A stretch of 64,000 nt of DNA. Origin: Melanopsichium pennsylvanicum (taxonomy: Eukaryota > Basidiomycota > Ustilaginomycetes > Ustilaginales). Shown in pieces: positions 8,374-18,680 of this stretch. Where the stretch lies: NCBI GenBank assembly GCA_900208305.1, contig OAPG01000001.1:1984001-2048000 (forward strand), given 5' to 3'. A model generated the notes under the pieces. The model searched no databases. It saw nothing but the letters and a program-made list of their open reading frames with translations, and had not been told where the DNA came from. Each line of letters starts with the position of its first letter. Within the stretch, counting starts at the first letter, position 1. Made by a program: the position numbers and the translations under genes.

Positions 8374-11226
8374 GAATTTTGGTGCACCCTCACGAGCTCG
8401 CACAAAGAAATTAACCCAGATACTTGGGTTGTGGACTCTGGTGCGAGCATGCATATGGTAAATGATTTCTCATTGCTCGTTGACCCAAAACCTTTTTCAG
8501 GCCAAGTTCACACGGCCGGAGAAGGATCATTGGAGATCAAAGCAATTGGAGATATATTCGCTCATGTAGGCATTATGCAAGTTCACCTGCGTAATGTATT
8601 ATATGTTCCAAAAGCGAATATAAAATTATTATCTGTTATTGCCTTGATGAAAGAGAGTGGTGCACGAGTGATTTTTGAAAATTCAGGAGGAAAGATTTAT
8701 TTCCCAGATGGTGTGATTATTGGAGTAAAAGAAAATGTTGAGAGAAATTGGTTGGAAATTCGTACCAACCAGCGTGAGAATTATGGGCTACATCAGACAG
8801 AAGAATTATTCGAATGCCTACCAGAAAAAATGCAAATTCGCGAACCGAGCAGAAAAGTATCCAAGGAACACCTATGGCACGAAAGGCTCGGCCACCCAGG
8901 CCGAGATAAAGCTAGAGCAATCATCAAGAGATTTAGTGAATCAAGCGAAGTCAAATTGGACCCTGAAGATTCATTGGATTGTCACGAGTGCATCGCTGCC
9001 AAAAGCACACAGGCAAGAATGGGAAAGGGCAGTGGAGAAAGGGACAGCGAAGTACTCGGATTAATTCACGTCGATTTAATTACAGATTTATCAGGGACAT
9101 CTGAATATCGGAACATCCTTGTAGCTGTTGATGACCATAGCGGGTACATATTGGCTACGCCAATTTTCAAGAAAAGCGATGCACTCGGGTGCCTACAAAA
9201 TTGGACGAAATTCATGGAAAATCAAACACGCAACAAGGTCAAAAGAATCAGGTCAGATAATGGTGGAGAATGGGCCAGCACTCTAGCAGATCAATGGAGC
9301 GCGAATGAAGGAATTCTTTGGGAAAAGACCTCGCCATACACCAGTACTCAGAATGGGCGTGTAGAGAGGATGAATCGCACACTCATGGAGAGAGTGCGAG
9401 CGCTGCTTAGCCAACGAGAATTACCAGCAAACCTGTGGCCATTTGCAGTCCAAGCAGCGGCTTTCACCATTAACCTCACTCCAGACCAACATGGACTCAC
9501 ACCGTACGAAAAGGCATTTAAACGGAAACCGGATCGATTTGTCCAACTACTCAGGGTATTTGGTTGTCTTGCATGGGTATTTATTCCTAAAGGAAGGCGG
9601 GAACACGGCAAAATCGATGCTCGAGCTGTTGCGGCGGTACTGCTTGGATACAGTCTGACAAGGAAAAGTTGGCTATTTTACAGTCCAAACTACAAACCGG
9701 ATTTATTCTGGAGTAATTCGGCTAAATTCCTCGAACAACAAAGTTGGCAAGATAGAACAGAGTTCCTCCCATTAAAAATCTATCCGCCAAAAGCACCGGT
9801 TGACAATGCAGAAATTCCAGATCTAGGATACGAGGATCAAGACGCGAATTACGAAGATTACGAGGATGCCCTAAAACACCTAGTGGATGATGATTTCCCA
9901 GAAAACCAAGGAGAAATTCAGGAGGAGATTCCATCTGAAGAGCTTCAGCGCGAGGAAATCCCTAATTCGTCAACAGGAGCCAAAATCGATGAAAGCGAGA
10001 ATAAAGCAAGAAAATCATCAAATGATAGGCGAAAATACGCTCTCATCGGTAATCCCAAAGTAGAGACGCTAGATTTGATGCCCACGGTCAAAGAGGCGAT
10101 GGCACGCGAAGATGCACAAAAGTGGAGAGAAGCGATAATGAAAGAAGTCGAGGGATTAGAAAAGAAAGGGACATGGGAAATTGTTGACAGACCATTAAAC
10201 GTAAGGCTGGTTGATTCCAAATTAGTACTCAAGATCAAGACGGATGCAAATATGAAACCAACAAAATACAAGGCAAGACTGGTAGCACGAGGATTCACAC
10301 AACAGCAAGGAATTGACTATGACGAAATATTTGCGCCGGTTGCACCTATGGAAGCAATACGAGCTGTGCTCGCGATAGCGGCGTTCAATGATTGGGAAAT
10401 TGATTGCATTGATGTGGTTCAAGCATACTTGAACTCAGAATTGCATCACGAGGTGTACCTCAAGCCCCCGCAGATTACACAAGTACCGGAAGGTAAGGTT
10501 TACAAATTAAAGAAAGGACTTTATGGGCTCAAGCAATCTGGGCGAGAATGGAATAAAATATTGGATCAACATTTGAAAGACATAGGTTTTAAGGGACTAC
10601 CTTGTGCACCGTGCATCTACCTCAAAGGACAAGGCGATAAAATGGTAATTATCACCACCTATGTTGACGATATGCTGATAATTTCTCCAGACAAACGAGA
10701 AGTAAACAAAGTAAAAGACGACATAAGGCGAAAATGGGAAATTGAGGACAATGGACCCGTAACCGAATTTTTGGGTATAAAAATTACCAGAGACAGATAC
10801 AAGAAAATCCTCGATCTAGATCTAGCAGCATACATCAAGAAAATGATCAGTAAGTGGCTACCAAACGGCGAGAAATCATGGCGACCAATGATATGCCCAC
10901 TGGACGCAGAAGAAACAGAAGAAATAATTGGGGAAAAATCGAAGAATTATCAGGAATTGGTTGGTCAACTATTATGGGTATCAAATACAGTGCGACCAGA
11001 CATAAGCTTCGCCGTTGGGTCATTGGCGAGGTACATGTCGAAACCGAGGGAAGGAGCTTGGGAAGCAGCTATTCAGGTATTAAAGTATTTAAATCAGACA
11101 GCCGAAAACACTTTGCGATACGAAAATAAAGAGGAAAATAAGCATCCAATAACAACGTACACAGATGCGAATTGGGCTTCAGAGAGGGCGACGAACAGAA
11201 GGAGTACCTCAGGATCCACGACGTGA
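8374..11226 (+). CDS. Retrotransposon Pol: protease, integrase, reverse transcriptase, truncated RNase H
   Basis: This 950-codon frame continues gag in the same phase after a TAG. The protease site is VVDSGASMHM with Asp at residue 21 counted from 8374. The next ATG lies after that Asp, so a protease with its catalytic residue can only be made by passing the TAG. Integrase has an HHCC zinc domain (HERLGHPG...CHEC) and a DD35E core at D234, D295 and E331. Reverse transcriptase shows the copia pattern KARLVARGFTQQQGIDYDE, KKGLYGLKQSGREWN and YVDDM at residues 763-767. RNase H begins at DANWAS (residue 931) but stops 20 residues later after RRSTSGS; the rest of the domain, about 100 residues, is lost. 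The enzyme set is otherwise open and undamaged, so inactivation is at the 3' end. Confidence 0.9.
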   Translation, partial: EFWCTLTSSHKEINPDTWVVDSGASMHMVNDFSLLVDPKPFSGQVHTAGEGSLEIKAIGDIFAHVGIMQVHLRNVLYVPKANIKLLSVIALMKESGARVIFENSGGKIYFPDGVIIGVKENVERNWLEIRTNQRENYGLHQTEELFECLPEKMQIREPSRKVSKEHLWHERLGHPGRDKARAIIKRFSESSEVKLDPEDSLDCHECIAAKSTQARMGKGSGERDSEVLGLIHVDLITDLSGTSEYRNILVAVDDHSGYILATPIFKKSDALGCLQNWTKFMENQTRNKVKRIRSDNGGEWASTLADQWSANEGILWEKTSPYTSTQNGRVERMNRTLMERVRALLSQRELPANLWPFAVQAAAFTINLTPDQHGLTPYEKAFKRKPDRFVQLLRVFGCLAWVFIPKGRREHGKIDARAVAAVLLGYSLTRKSWLFYSPNYKPDLFWSNSAKFLEQQSWQDRTEFLPLKIYPPKAPVDNAEIPDLGYEDQDANYEDYEDALKHLVDDDFPENQGEIQEEIPSEELQREEIPNSSTGAKIDESENKARKSSNDRRKYALIGNPKVETLDLMPTVKEAMAREDAQKWREAIMKEVEGLEKKGTWEIVDRPLNVRLVDSKLVLKIKTDANMKPTKYKARLVARGFTQQQGIDYDEIFAPVAPMEAIRAVLAIAAFNDWEIDCIDVVQAYLNSELHHEVYLKPPQITQVPEGKVYKLKKGLYGLKQSGREWNKILDQHLKDIGFKGLPCAPCIYLKGQGDKMVIITTYVDDMLIISPDKREVNKVKDDIRRKWEIEDNGPVTEFLGIKITRDRYKKILDLDLAAYIKKMISKWLPNGEKSWRPMICPLDAEETEEIIGEKSKNYQELVGQLLWVSNTVRPDISFAVGSLARYMSKPREGAWEAAIQVLKYLNQTAENTLRYENKEENKHPITTYTDANWASERATNRRSTSGSTT

Positions 11227-11986
11227 AATAACGGCGACACTCTGTACTGTTTCTCTCGACGCTGATTCGCAGTCGAACAAAACTTCGCAATCGACGTTGG
11301 TGAAATTGTGGAGGCCTGAATTTTTCGAGGTTGCAGAAGGCGAATTTGAAAATAAGATGAAAATTGATTCTCTCCTGAATTTTCACCGGTGCTTCGGTTT
11401 TTTTACAAAGCCGGAAGAGGAATCAAAACCATTGCTGACCCTCCTCCCTCAATGAATGAACAAGGAGCGGCCGAGTCTTGCGTGTGTCAGCGAGCCAAAC
11501 AAGAGGATAAGAAGGGTAAAAGTGCAAGAATAAAAGGGTCTGCTCTCCCCACAACCCTTAACAGAAGGAAGCGACACTTTTCTTTTAACCCGCTTTCATT
11601 CGCTTGCTAGTACAGTAATCTGCATCCTTCTCTGTCCCACTTAGCCTTGGACATTTTTGGATACAGACAAATCGGGAGGAATTCTTGCCTCAAATTGGGA
11701 AGCTTTCCTTTCCTTCCAGATTCTTCCCTCCCTACCAACATCATCACCATCATCATCTTCTGCCAGCATCCATACGACCGCCCTACTAAGCTTATCAAGG
11801 AACAGCTGATCATCCCTTTGCCTCATCGAGCTCAATCTTGACGTACTTGACTCAGCGGCTACACACAGCTGCCTTTCATCCGGATCGCCTCTTTCGGACA
11901 GCTGCTATATAGAGCTTCCTAATAGGGCCCTCAACTCGCACGGCTACTAATCACTTGATACATTCTGCTCATTGATAGTCGCGATC
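11227..11986. other. Retrotransposon 3' flank and carrier-gene upstream region
   Basis: I see no LTR, polypurine tract or remaining RNase H code in this 760-base stretch, so the element ends abruptly near 11226. The right part is the promoter and 5' UTR of the carrier gene. It includes pyrimidine-rich tracts around 11625-11760, common upstream of fungal genes. Confidence 0.5.
11906..11912 (+). promoter_or_regulatory. Possible TATA element of the carrier gene
   Basis: TATATAG lies 75 bases before the proposed start codon at 11987. Position and sequence are compatible with a core promoter, but AT-rich heptamers occur by chance and there is no second line of evidence. Confidence 0.3.
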
Positions 11987-13221
11987 ATGGCTCAGTCGCA
12001 GCTGGTAAGCATTTCCCTTTCTCTCTAGCCCTGCTCTTATTATTACTCAGCTGACACATCTCTCGTCTATTTTTCTTGACTATCGCACAGCCACCATTCG
12101 CACAAGCTACAGCAGGAGCGCTGGGCTCGATCACATCCAACACTCTTGTCTATCCCCTCGACCTCCTCTCTACGCGCTGTCAGACGCAATCGCGTGGTCG
12201 AGATGGCAAAGGTGGCTACCAATCCATCTCGGCCGCGTTGCGCGAGATTGTCAATCAGAACGGCGTCAAAGGACTCTATCAAGGTCTTGGTAGTGACACA
12301 CTCAGCAATACGTTGAGCAATTTCCTGTTCTTTTACTTTCGCTCCTTTTTCATGGAAGCCGTGATCAAGAGGAAGAAAGCCAAGCTTCCTCCCACACCAA
12401 AAGGAGTAAAGGGGAAAGGCAAAGGGATTGCGATTACCGCAGCGGAGGATCTTGCGATTGGAGCGCTTGCAGGCATTGTTTCTCGATTCTTTACCACACC
12501 GTTGAGCAATGTCACGGTGAGGATGCAGACTTCTGCCAACCCCAAGCAGAAGAACAAGGAGCAAATTGAAAAGCAACAGCAACAACCACAGCCCAGTTCA
12601 GACTCGGAATCAGATGATGAAGGAGGATATTCGGAAAGCCCCGGTATCTTGGATGTGTTACGACAAATTGTGGCCGAGAAAGGATATTTGGGATTGTGGT
12701 CAGGATTCGAAACGGCCGCACTACTCTCGATCTCTCCTGCGCTCACATTCTATAGCACAAATGCTGTCTCGACTTTGCTCATTCCGGGGGAGAAGAGGGA
12801 CAAACCGAGTAGTCTACAGACATTCGTCACAAGTGCTATAGGCAACAGTATCAGCACAATCGTGGTTTTCCCGTTGATCCTATGCAAGACGAGGTTGCAG
12901 TGGAGATCGCCAACGGGTAGAAAGATGTACAAGAATCTGTTGGATGTGCTAAGAAAGACGATTAGACGAGGAGGTTTGGCAGGATTGTATCAGGGTTTGG
13001 ACAGTCAATTGATAAAAGGACTGTTCAGCTTCGGTACGACAATGGTAAGTTGGAATTCATTTGCATAATGATGATGAGAAGGGACGGCAAATTCACTGAC
13101 AACACATTTGCTTTCCATTTACCCATTTTTTCAAACGGAATAGATGGTCAAGGCCAGGATCGAAACCCTCTTTGTTATGCTCTACCTAGCGATTCGCAAC
13201 CGTCGAGCAGCTCTGGCATGA
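11987..13221 (+). CDS. Peroxisomal-type adenine nucleotide carrier (SLC25 mitochondrial carrier family), 3 exons
   Basis: Exons are 11987-12004, 12091-13044 and 13144-13221, giving 349 aa; both introns have GTAAG donors and CAG/TAG acceptors and keep the frame. The three carrier signature repeats are visible as YPLDLLSTRCQ, TPLSNVTVRMQ and FPLILCKTRLQ, each at the end of an odd transmembrane helix. Together with FFYFRSFFMEA and LYQGLGSDTLSNTLSNFLFF this resembles the Ant1/PMP34 (SLC25A17) branch, which brings ATP into peroxisomes for fatty-acid activation. A matrix-loop insertion of about 60 residues (polyQ, then SDSESDDEGGY) is unusual but common in smut proteins. The first exon encodes only MAQSQL. 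The last exon restores VKARIETLFVMLYLAIRNRR, the expected sixth-helix end. The exact substrate is inferred. Confidence 0.82.
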
Positions 13222-13971
13222 AGCAACATGGCACCGAGTCTTCAATTCCGTCCATTCACCTGAATTAGTTAATGCTTACTCGGAATCGAATCGATGTCTT
13301 CTTCTCTTTTGGTTTCACACTCCATCTCTTCCTGATCATTTGTGCGATGGCAGATCATTTCGAAGCAACAAATATAGTTACTGTATTTTGATAGCAAAAG
13401 AGGAATCTATCGTGCAACACGTGACACCATGGAAATGAAGCTCAAGAAGCCTCCACCTAAATTAGAGATGGAAGAGAGAAAAAGTGACTGTTGAACCTGC
13501 AAACCTAATTTCGTGTGCCTTAAAATATCTTTGTGACTACAGTAACAAAATTCACAGTAAATTGACTGTAACAATTACTGCGATGTGACGCCGTCGCTAA
13601 AATTTTGAGCTTGAATGACGGCATTCCGCTGCTGACGGCGTGCCTTGCTAGAAAAGGTGTCCGTGCATGTCTGACGTGCATGCTGGGGAAAATAATGACA
13701 GCCTAGTCTTGCTCGCCAGAACAAAATATATACACAAAGGGCTCAAGCCAAACACAAATACATATGATATCCTATAAATTCATTGTATTGTAATAATGTA
13801 ATCGAAACCTACAGTACACACACATGTCGGTGCACAGCTTCGTAGAGTGACCAGAGATGTCTGTGTTACCCAAATCTTGGTGTGCTAACACTTGGAACAA
13901 GCTTTTACCCTTCCATTGTCCCTCCATCCCAATTTACATCTCTTCTTCTCCAAGAATTCAAACAGAACACC
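13222..13971. other. Intergenic, no gene seen
   Basis: About 750 bases between the carrier stop and the anoctamin start. It contains several short TACAGTA/ACTGTA repeats (around 13380, 13540-13580 and 13812) and AT-rich tracts, but no coding sequence or RNA gene. The right end is a pyrimidine-rich leader ahead of the ATG at 13972. Confidence 0.45.
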
Positions 13972-16695
13972 ATGAACGGCATTAAGCACGATCATCCTTC
14001 CCAGTCCTTATCATCGGGTAGTGGTGCTATTCCTCCTCCAACACCACCCAAGCAATCCAGCAACCTCCATGGAAGCGTCTTGTCCACCGCGTCAAGCCTT
14101 ACCGAAAAAGCCTTACCTCCTATCCAAGGTGCTCTCTCTTCAGCCAAGGAAGCCGCCCACAACCTCACCTCCTCCTCCTCCTCCTCCTCCTCCTCCTCCT
14201 CTCCCATCAACAATGGTTCCACATCTCTCTCCGCTTCATCCGAGTATCCGATCCCAAATTCTCACCAAAGCACTCAACTGGCCGATTACGTGCTTGTATT
14301 CCAACATGTAGCCCGCAAGTATCTTCGAGCTTCCACCAAGGTGCCTGCCTCCGAACGTTCCTCCGTTGCTGTCGAGTACCAATCTCTCATCTCTCGCATC
14401 AAATCAACAGGGCTCAAAGTCACTAGCCGAGATGGTGCCAAAAGAAGCGGACAGATTCTGATCTTTGTCAAAGCGGATGATCGATTGCTCACCAAATTGG
14501 CCAGACAAGAAGCCCTGAGTGACTATCTCCATGGTGTGCTCAGTATCGAACCTCCTCCGCCTCGCTCTAGCAGTCTTGAAGCTGAGAACAAGACCAAAAA
14601 CTCGTCGGCTTCGCCTTTGCACCTCACTCCTGCATCGCGATTGAGACTGGTCGATTCTCTGCTTACACTTCCGAACCTCACTTCGGATGCAGTCAAGGAT
14701 GCATCGGGTGGGAAATCTCAAGTGCCCAGTGGTGCTGGATTGAGGATCGGAAACAAAGAGTTCCCCCATCTGGTGGATATGTCTGCGATTCACGATCCAG
14801 CCTACAATTCTTCCTGGATGAAACGTTGGGCACACACCTCACCGTTCAAGGCATTCACAGGCGTTGGATTGGACGATCTCGATTCGATCCGTGAACATTT
14901 TGGTGAAGATGTAGCCTTGTATTTTGGATTCCTGAACTATTACTTTCAAGCCTTGGCCCCCGCCGCTGCTTTGGGCGTATTGCTCTGGTTGCTCGGCCGA
15001 CCATTTTCACCAGTTTATTCGTTCGGGTTGGTGATTTGGTCGTGTCTGTTTGTCGAACTTTGGCGCATGAAGGAGAGGAAACTTGCTGTTAGGTGGGGAA
15101 CTTTGGGTGTTTCTCAAGTCGACCGAAGACGTCATGACTTCGTTCCTAGAGCAACTAGGATCGATCCGGCCACAGAGGAGCCCGAGGAAGTGTTTGAATG
15201 GTGGCGTAGAGAGCTTCGTGTGATTCTCTCGTTGCCGATCGTGGCACTGTTTGCTTCCATCCTGGCTGCGACAGTGACGCTCATGTTTGTCATCGAAATT
15301 TTTGTCACACAGCTTTACCATGGACCGTTGAAGATGGCAGTACCTTTTATTCCTACAGCGCTCTTGGTTGTGGCCGTGCCACAGATCATGGCTGCATGGC
15401 AGGCAACCGCCGTAGCCATTACCAAGTGGGAGAACCATCATAGTGCAAAGAGCTACGACCATTCGTTGACGCTCAAGAGATTTGCCATGCAGGCCATCAC
15501 GGCGTATGGCGCATTGACGCTTTCTGCATATGTGTATATTCCTTTCGGGGAAAACATCATGCAGACTATGGTCGCACAGGGTTGGTTCAAGGATAGCATC
15601 AAGGAGGCGGTCAGGCAGGGCAAGATTGGGGAGAAGGGGATCGATTTTCATATCAATCCAGACCGAATGCACACACAGCTGTTTGCAGTTAGCGTGACGA
15701 GTCAATTCGTCAATGCGTTCACCGAGCTTGCTTTGCCCGTCATCCTTCGAAAGGTTGGAGAATGGAGGGAGGAGAGGGCAGAGAAGAAAAACTCGTCAAC
15801 ATCATCATCATCTTCTGGTGGGTCTGGTGCTAGTCCGATTCGACAGGGTTCTGCCGATTCTGCTTCGTCTTCTGGAACCATCACACCTGTCGAAAGCGAC
15901 GGGTCCGAATCGGAACGAAGCTTCCTCCATCGAGTTCGACGAGAACTTGCACTACCCCCTTACGACTTATTTGGAGACTATGCCGAAATGGCAACCCAAT
16001 TCGGTTACATTACACTCTGGTCTTCAGTGTGGCCGCTTTCTCCCGTCATGGGATTCCTCAACAACTTTTTCGAATTAAGATCGGATGCAGCCAAGATTTC
16101 GCTCAACAACCGTAGACCCGTACCCGTTCGTGCAGAGACCATCGGTCCTTGGCTCGAAGCCTTCGGGTTTATCGCCTGGTTGAGTGCTCTCAACAACGCT
16201 GCTTTGGTGTATCTCTTCCAACAAAGCGAAACGGCGGGAGTCAATGGTCACAGTGCGTACGAGACCACGATGAGGACTCATCTCCATCCACGTGCTTCTG
16301 CCGGCAACATGACGGTCAAAGGAATGGTAGATGCTCAGTCGGTATGGAGCTTTTCGAGACTACTGCCACAGAATATTCCGACAAGTGGAGCAGCCGGAGC
16401 GATTGTGGCGGCGGTGCTGGTGGCACTGTTGGCAGAACACGTGTATGGTTTGGTAAGGAGTGGAGTGAGACATGTATTGGAGAGGTTGATCTGGAGAGGG
16501 TCGAGTGAAGAGATGGTGGTAAGGAGGAGAGAGTGGATATTGAGGGTTGAGACGCTCAAGCTCCATGTAGCTGCACAAGATGAACGAGAGATCAAGCAGA
16601 AGGTGGATGTGGGTGCAGATCAAGAACGAGCCTTCTGGGATGAGGACAAGGATGTTGGTCTAGACGCTATCAGAACTTCTGGAAAGACAGAGTAA
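13972..16695 (+). CDS. IST2: Anoctamin/TMEM16 family membrane protein (Ist2-like ER-plasma membrane tether or lipid scramblase)
   Basis: I place the start at the ATG of MNGIKHDHPSQ (907 aa); an in-frame ATG 30 codons upstream at 13882 is weaker. After a Ser-rich head with a polySer run (14163-14202) come the cytosolic anoctamin domain (DYVLVFQHV...) and a membrane region beginning near FGEDVALYFGFLNYYFQALA. Further helices include LLWLLGRPFSP, VIWSCLFVELWRMKERKLAVRWG (a family hallmark), VALFASILAATVTLMFVIEI and the late pair ELALPPYDLFGDYAEMATQFGYITLWSSVWPLSPVMGFLNN in adjoining segments. Fungal members cover Ist2 (ER-plasma membrane contact) and lipid scramblases. A Ser/Gly-rich cytosolic loop near 15790-15880 is low complexity. 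The C-terminal tail is short and lacks the long basic cortical signal of yeast Ist2, so tethering is uncertain. Confidence 0.88.
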   Translation: MNGIKHDHPSQSLSSGSGAIPPPTPPKQSSNLHGSVLSTASSLTEKALPPIQGALSSAKEAAHNLTSSSSSSSSSSSPINNGSTSLSASSEYPIPNSHQSTQLADYVLVFQHVARKYLRASTKVPASERSSVAVEYQSLISRIKSTGLKVTSRDGAKRSGQILIFVKADDRLLTKLARQEALSDYLHGVLSIEPPPPRSSSLEAENKTKNSSASPLHLTPASRLRLVDSLLTLPNLTSDAVKDASGGKSQVPSGAGLRIGNKEFPHLVDMSAIHDPAYNSSWMKRWAHTSPFKAFTGVGLDDLDSIREHFGEDVALYFGFLNYYFQALAPAAALGVLLWLLGRPFSPVYSFGLVIWSCLFVELWRMKERKLAVRWGTLGVSQVDRRRHDFVPRATRIDPATEEPEEVFEWWRRELRVILSLPIVALFASILAATVTLMFVIEIFVTQLYHGPLKMAVPFIPTALLVVAVPQIMAAWQATAVAITKWENHHSAKSYDHSLTLKRFAMQAITAYGALTLSAYVYIPFGENIMQTMVAQGWFKDSIKEAVRQGKIGEKGIDFHINPDRMHTQLFAVSVTSQFVNAFTELALPVILRKVGEWREERAEKKNSSTSSSSSGGSGASPIRQGSADSASSSGTITPVESDGSESERSFLHRVRRELALPPYDLFGDYAEMATQFGYITLWSSVWPLSPVMGFLNNFFELRSDAAKISLNNRRPVPVRAETIGPWLEAFGFIAWLSALNNAALVYLFQQSETAGVNGHSAYETTMRTHLHPRASAGNMTVKGMVDAQSVWSFSRLLPQNIPTSGAAGAIVAAVLVALLAEHVYGLVRSGVRHVLERLIWRGSSEEMVVRRREWILRVETLKLHVAAQDEREIKQKVDVGADQERAFWDEDKDVGLDAIRTSGKTE

Positions 16696-17007
16696 AGGTG
16701 TAGGTCAATGTAAATTTACTGTACAGTATGTGTACACAATATGCGTCATATTTACATTCCCCTCTCTAAGAAATTTTCATCGTGTCCCATTTGCAACTCG
16801 TCTCAAATTAAGAATGAGATCGTCGACATTCATTCACACTTTCGCTTGATGCTGACCTGGATCGAGTAGGACGCCAAGCGGCCTTTTTGGGGGCTCGGTG
16901 TTTCGAGTTGGGATGTGAATTTTTGAGAGACTACTTGTACAAGATGGGTGAAGGAAGGATGTTTGCAAGTGGTGGTTGTAGTTGTGATGGGTAAGAGGAA
17001 AAGAAGC
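16696..17007. other. Convergent 3' ends of the anoctamin gene and LSM4
   Basis: 312 bases between two stop codons of facing genes. Only 3' UTR-type AT-rich sequence is seen, with short TGTACAGTATG-like motifs near 16720. Confidence 0.5.
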
Positions 17008-18028
17008 CTATTGACCTCGACCACGACCTCTGTGACCACCTCGACCTCCTCTCTGTTCGGTATTGTGACCACCTCGTCCACCACCACGATTTTGATATCC
17101 ACCCCTTCCGCCATGCGCGTGTCCTCCTCCTCCGCCACGATTGTGACCCAAGCTAACACCGCCACTCAATCCACCACCACCCTGTTGACGTTGCTTACGT
17201 GCCACTTCTTCCTGTTCTTTAACTTGGTCAATGACACTATCCGCTACTCGACAGTATTTGATCTGCGATTCCATACCACCATCAACATACACATTGAATC
17301 CAAAAAGTTATGCAGTAATTTTTTTTTTTTCCAAACGTGTTTGTCCGAGAGTCAAGGAGACAGGAATTGATAGGTTCGTTTAGAATGAGTGATAGAAAGG
17401 GAGAAAAAGCCACAACAGATTTGTTTTGTCAGTTGTTTGAATACCAATGACACTAATTACACGGCGAAGAATCCAGCAAAAAGAGGACTAAATGAGGAAC
17501 AAGAAAGTACGGGAGAGACTAGGATATGGCGACTTGTGCTACTTACGGTACTTCCACGAATGTAACATTCCTTCTGCTTCCAAAACTGTTCACCACTTGC
17601 ACTCGTCTCGTACACCTCTCGTAGGGTGAGGTTCATAAAATTGTCGCAAGCCACCAAGTGTCCGTTAAAGGTTGAACCATTCTTGAGCTCCACAAGCTGC
17701 AAGGCATGCGATGTCAGTGGATTGTTGGAATGTGATTCACGGAAGGGATGAGGTGAAGCAAAGATCGGAGGGGTAGAAGCGCAGTGGTCAGTCAAGCCGG
17801 ATGGACAGATAAAACAAATTTGGCGCTTGTAGAGATATCTTGATGCCTGTGGGCTTGGGGAGATCTGAACTTACCATAGGCTTATTTTGCGCCGCGTTGA
17901 GGAGCGACAATGGCAACTGTAATTATCAAAAGCATATGCGGACATGTCAACATTGTCAGTTCCAATCCTCACTCAAAGCTGCGCAGCTTCAGTAAGAGAT
18001 GAGCTGTGTAGCAAAAGGTACGTACCAT
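17008..18028 (-). CDS. LSM4: LSm4, U6 snRNA/mRNA-decay Sm-like protein, 4 exons with a 3-nt first exon
   Basis: Exons in transcript order are 18026-18028 (the ATG only), 17875-17916, 17547-17696 and 17008-17262, joined by GTACGT or GTAAGT donors and CAG-type acceptors; all splice phases agree. The 149-aa product starts [30 protein letters not shown], the conserved LSm4 beginning. It continues through Sm motif 1, [14 protein letters not shown], and Sm motif 2, [14 protein letters not shown]. It ends in an RGG/Gly/His-rich tail of about 60 residues. LSm4 belongs to the Lsm1-7 ring (cytoplasmic decapping) and the Lsm2-8 ring (U6 snRNA); RGG tails aid P-body formation and are arginine-methylated in relatives. 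The gene is divergent from NAB2. Confidence 0.92.
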
Positions 18029-18680
18029 GATTATATCCTATAATTCGTATGAATGGATGCGTTGTGCAGTATGTTTGGTATGACAACAACGTCAAGGTCT
18101 GGTGCCTAGGACAGGAGCGATCGAGATGCAAGTGTGAATCCTGCTGATGGTTGCTCCGCGGTAATCGATATGTCCTGAAGGCGGACAATATTGTTATATT
18201 CCAGCTTCTGTTGCTTATTGTAAAGGTCGCGACTTGATGATGCTGCCGACGTTGAAGATGGTCAAGCTGTTGAAACGAGAATGTGATGGTTTGTGCTTCC
18301 AATCTACAAACGAGAGGATCGCGTTCAACACCCTCAACAACTCCACTCATCCCCCGATATATATCCCCGATGTAACCTTTTTCTTCTCTAAAAATCGGAA
18401 CTCGGTCAAGTTCGCTGAATGCTGAGTCGCTCGACACTCCACACATATTACTGTGCATTATCGCTACTCCTTCCTTTCCTAACCTGTTTGCATCTCGTTC
18501 ATCCTCATTCAAGCTCTGCATATCACATACATCTCGTCTCACACTGATCGTGCAGTGACTCATTAGCCATCCTGGCCGCTCTGGCTCTTCTTCTCGACTT
18601 TTTTTCTACATCCTTGGAACCGCCTCAACCTCTTCCGTATTCAATCCGCATCTGGATCCTCATAGAATTAAACGCCTGTC
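18029..18680. other. Divergent promoter region of LSM4 and NAB2
   Basis: About 650 bases between two divergent start codons. It holds pyrimidine-rich leaders on each side and no conserved reading frame. Two RNA-processing genes share this control region. Confidence 0.5.

Larger units (their letters stand above)
7085..11226 (+). mobile_element. Ty1/copia-type LTR retrotransposon, 5' part intact, 3' end missing
   Basis: In order: LTR-like block (7171-7320), half-tRNA-Lys primer-binding site (7324-7343), a leader with AACAAGAACAAG-type repeats up to the gag ATG at 7399, gag (7399-8373), an in-frame TAG, and pol (8374-11226) in the order protease, integrase, reverse transcriptase, RNase H. That order defines the copia/Pseudoviridae superfamily. 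RNase H stops early and no second LTR, polypurine tract or target duplication was found between 11226 and 12000, so the element cannot transpose by itself as it stands. The tRNA-derived repeat at 7085-7154 is included because it abuts the LTR; whether it belongs to the element is open. Confidence 0.85.

Noticed and set aside
11226..11460. Possible remnant of RNase H or 3' LTR, including FFTKPEEESKP in one frame
   Set aside because: The resemblance to the ADIFTKPL end of copia Pol is only four residues and no LTR-like repeat follows.
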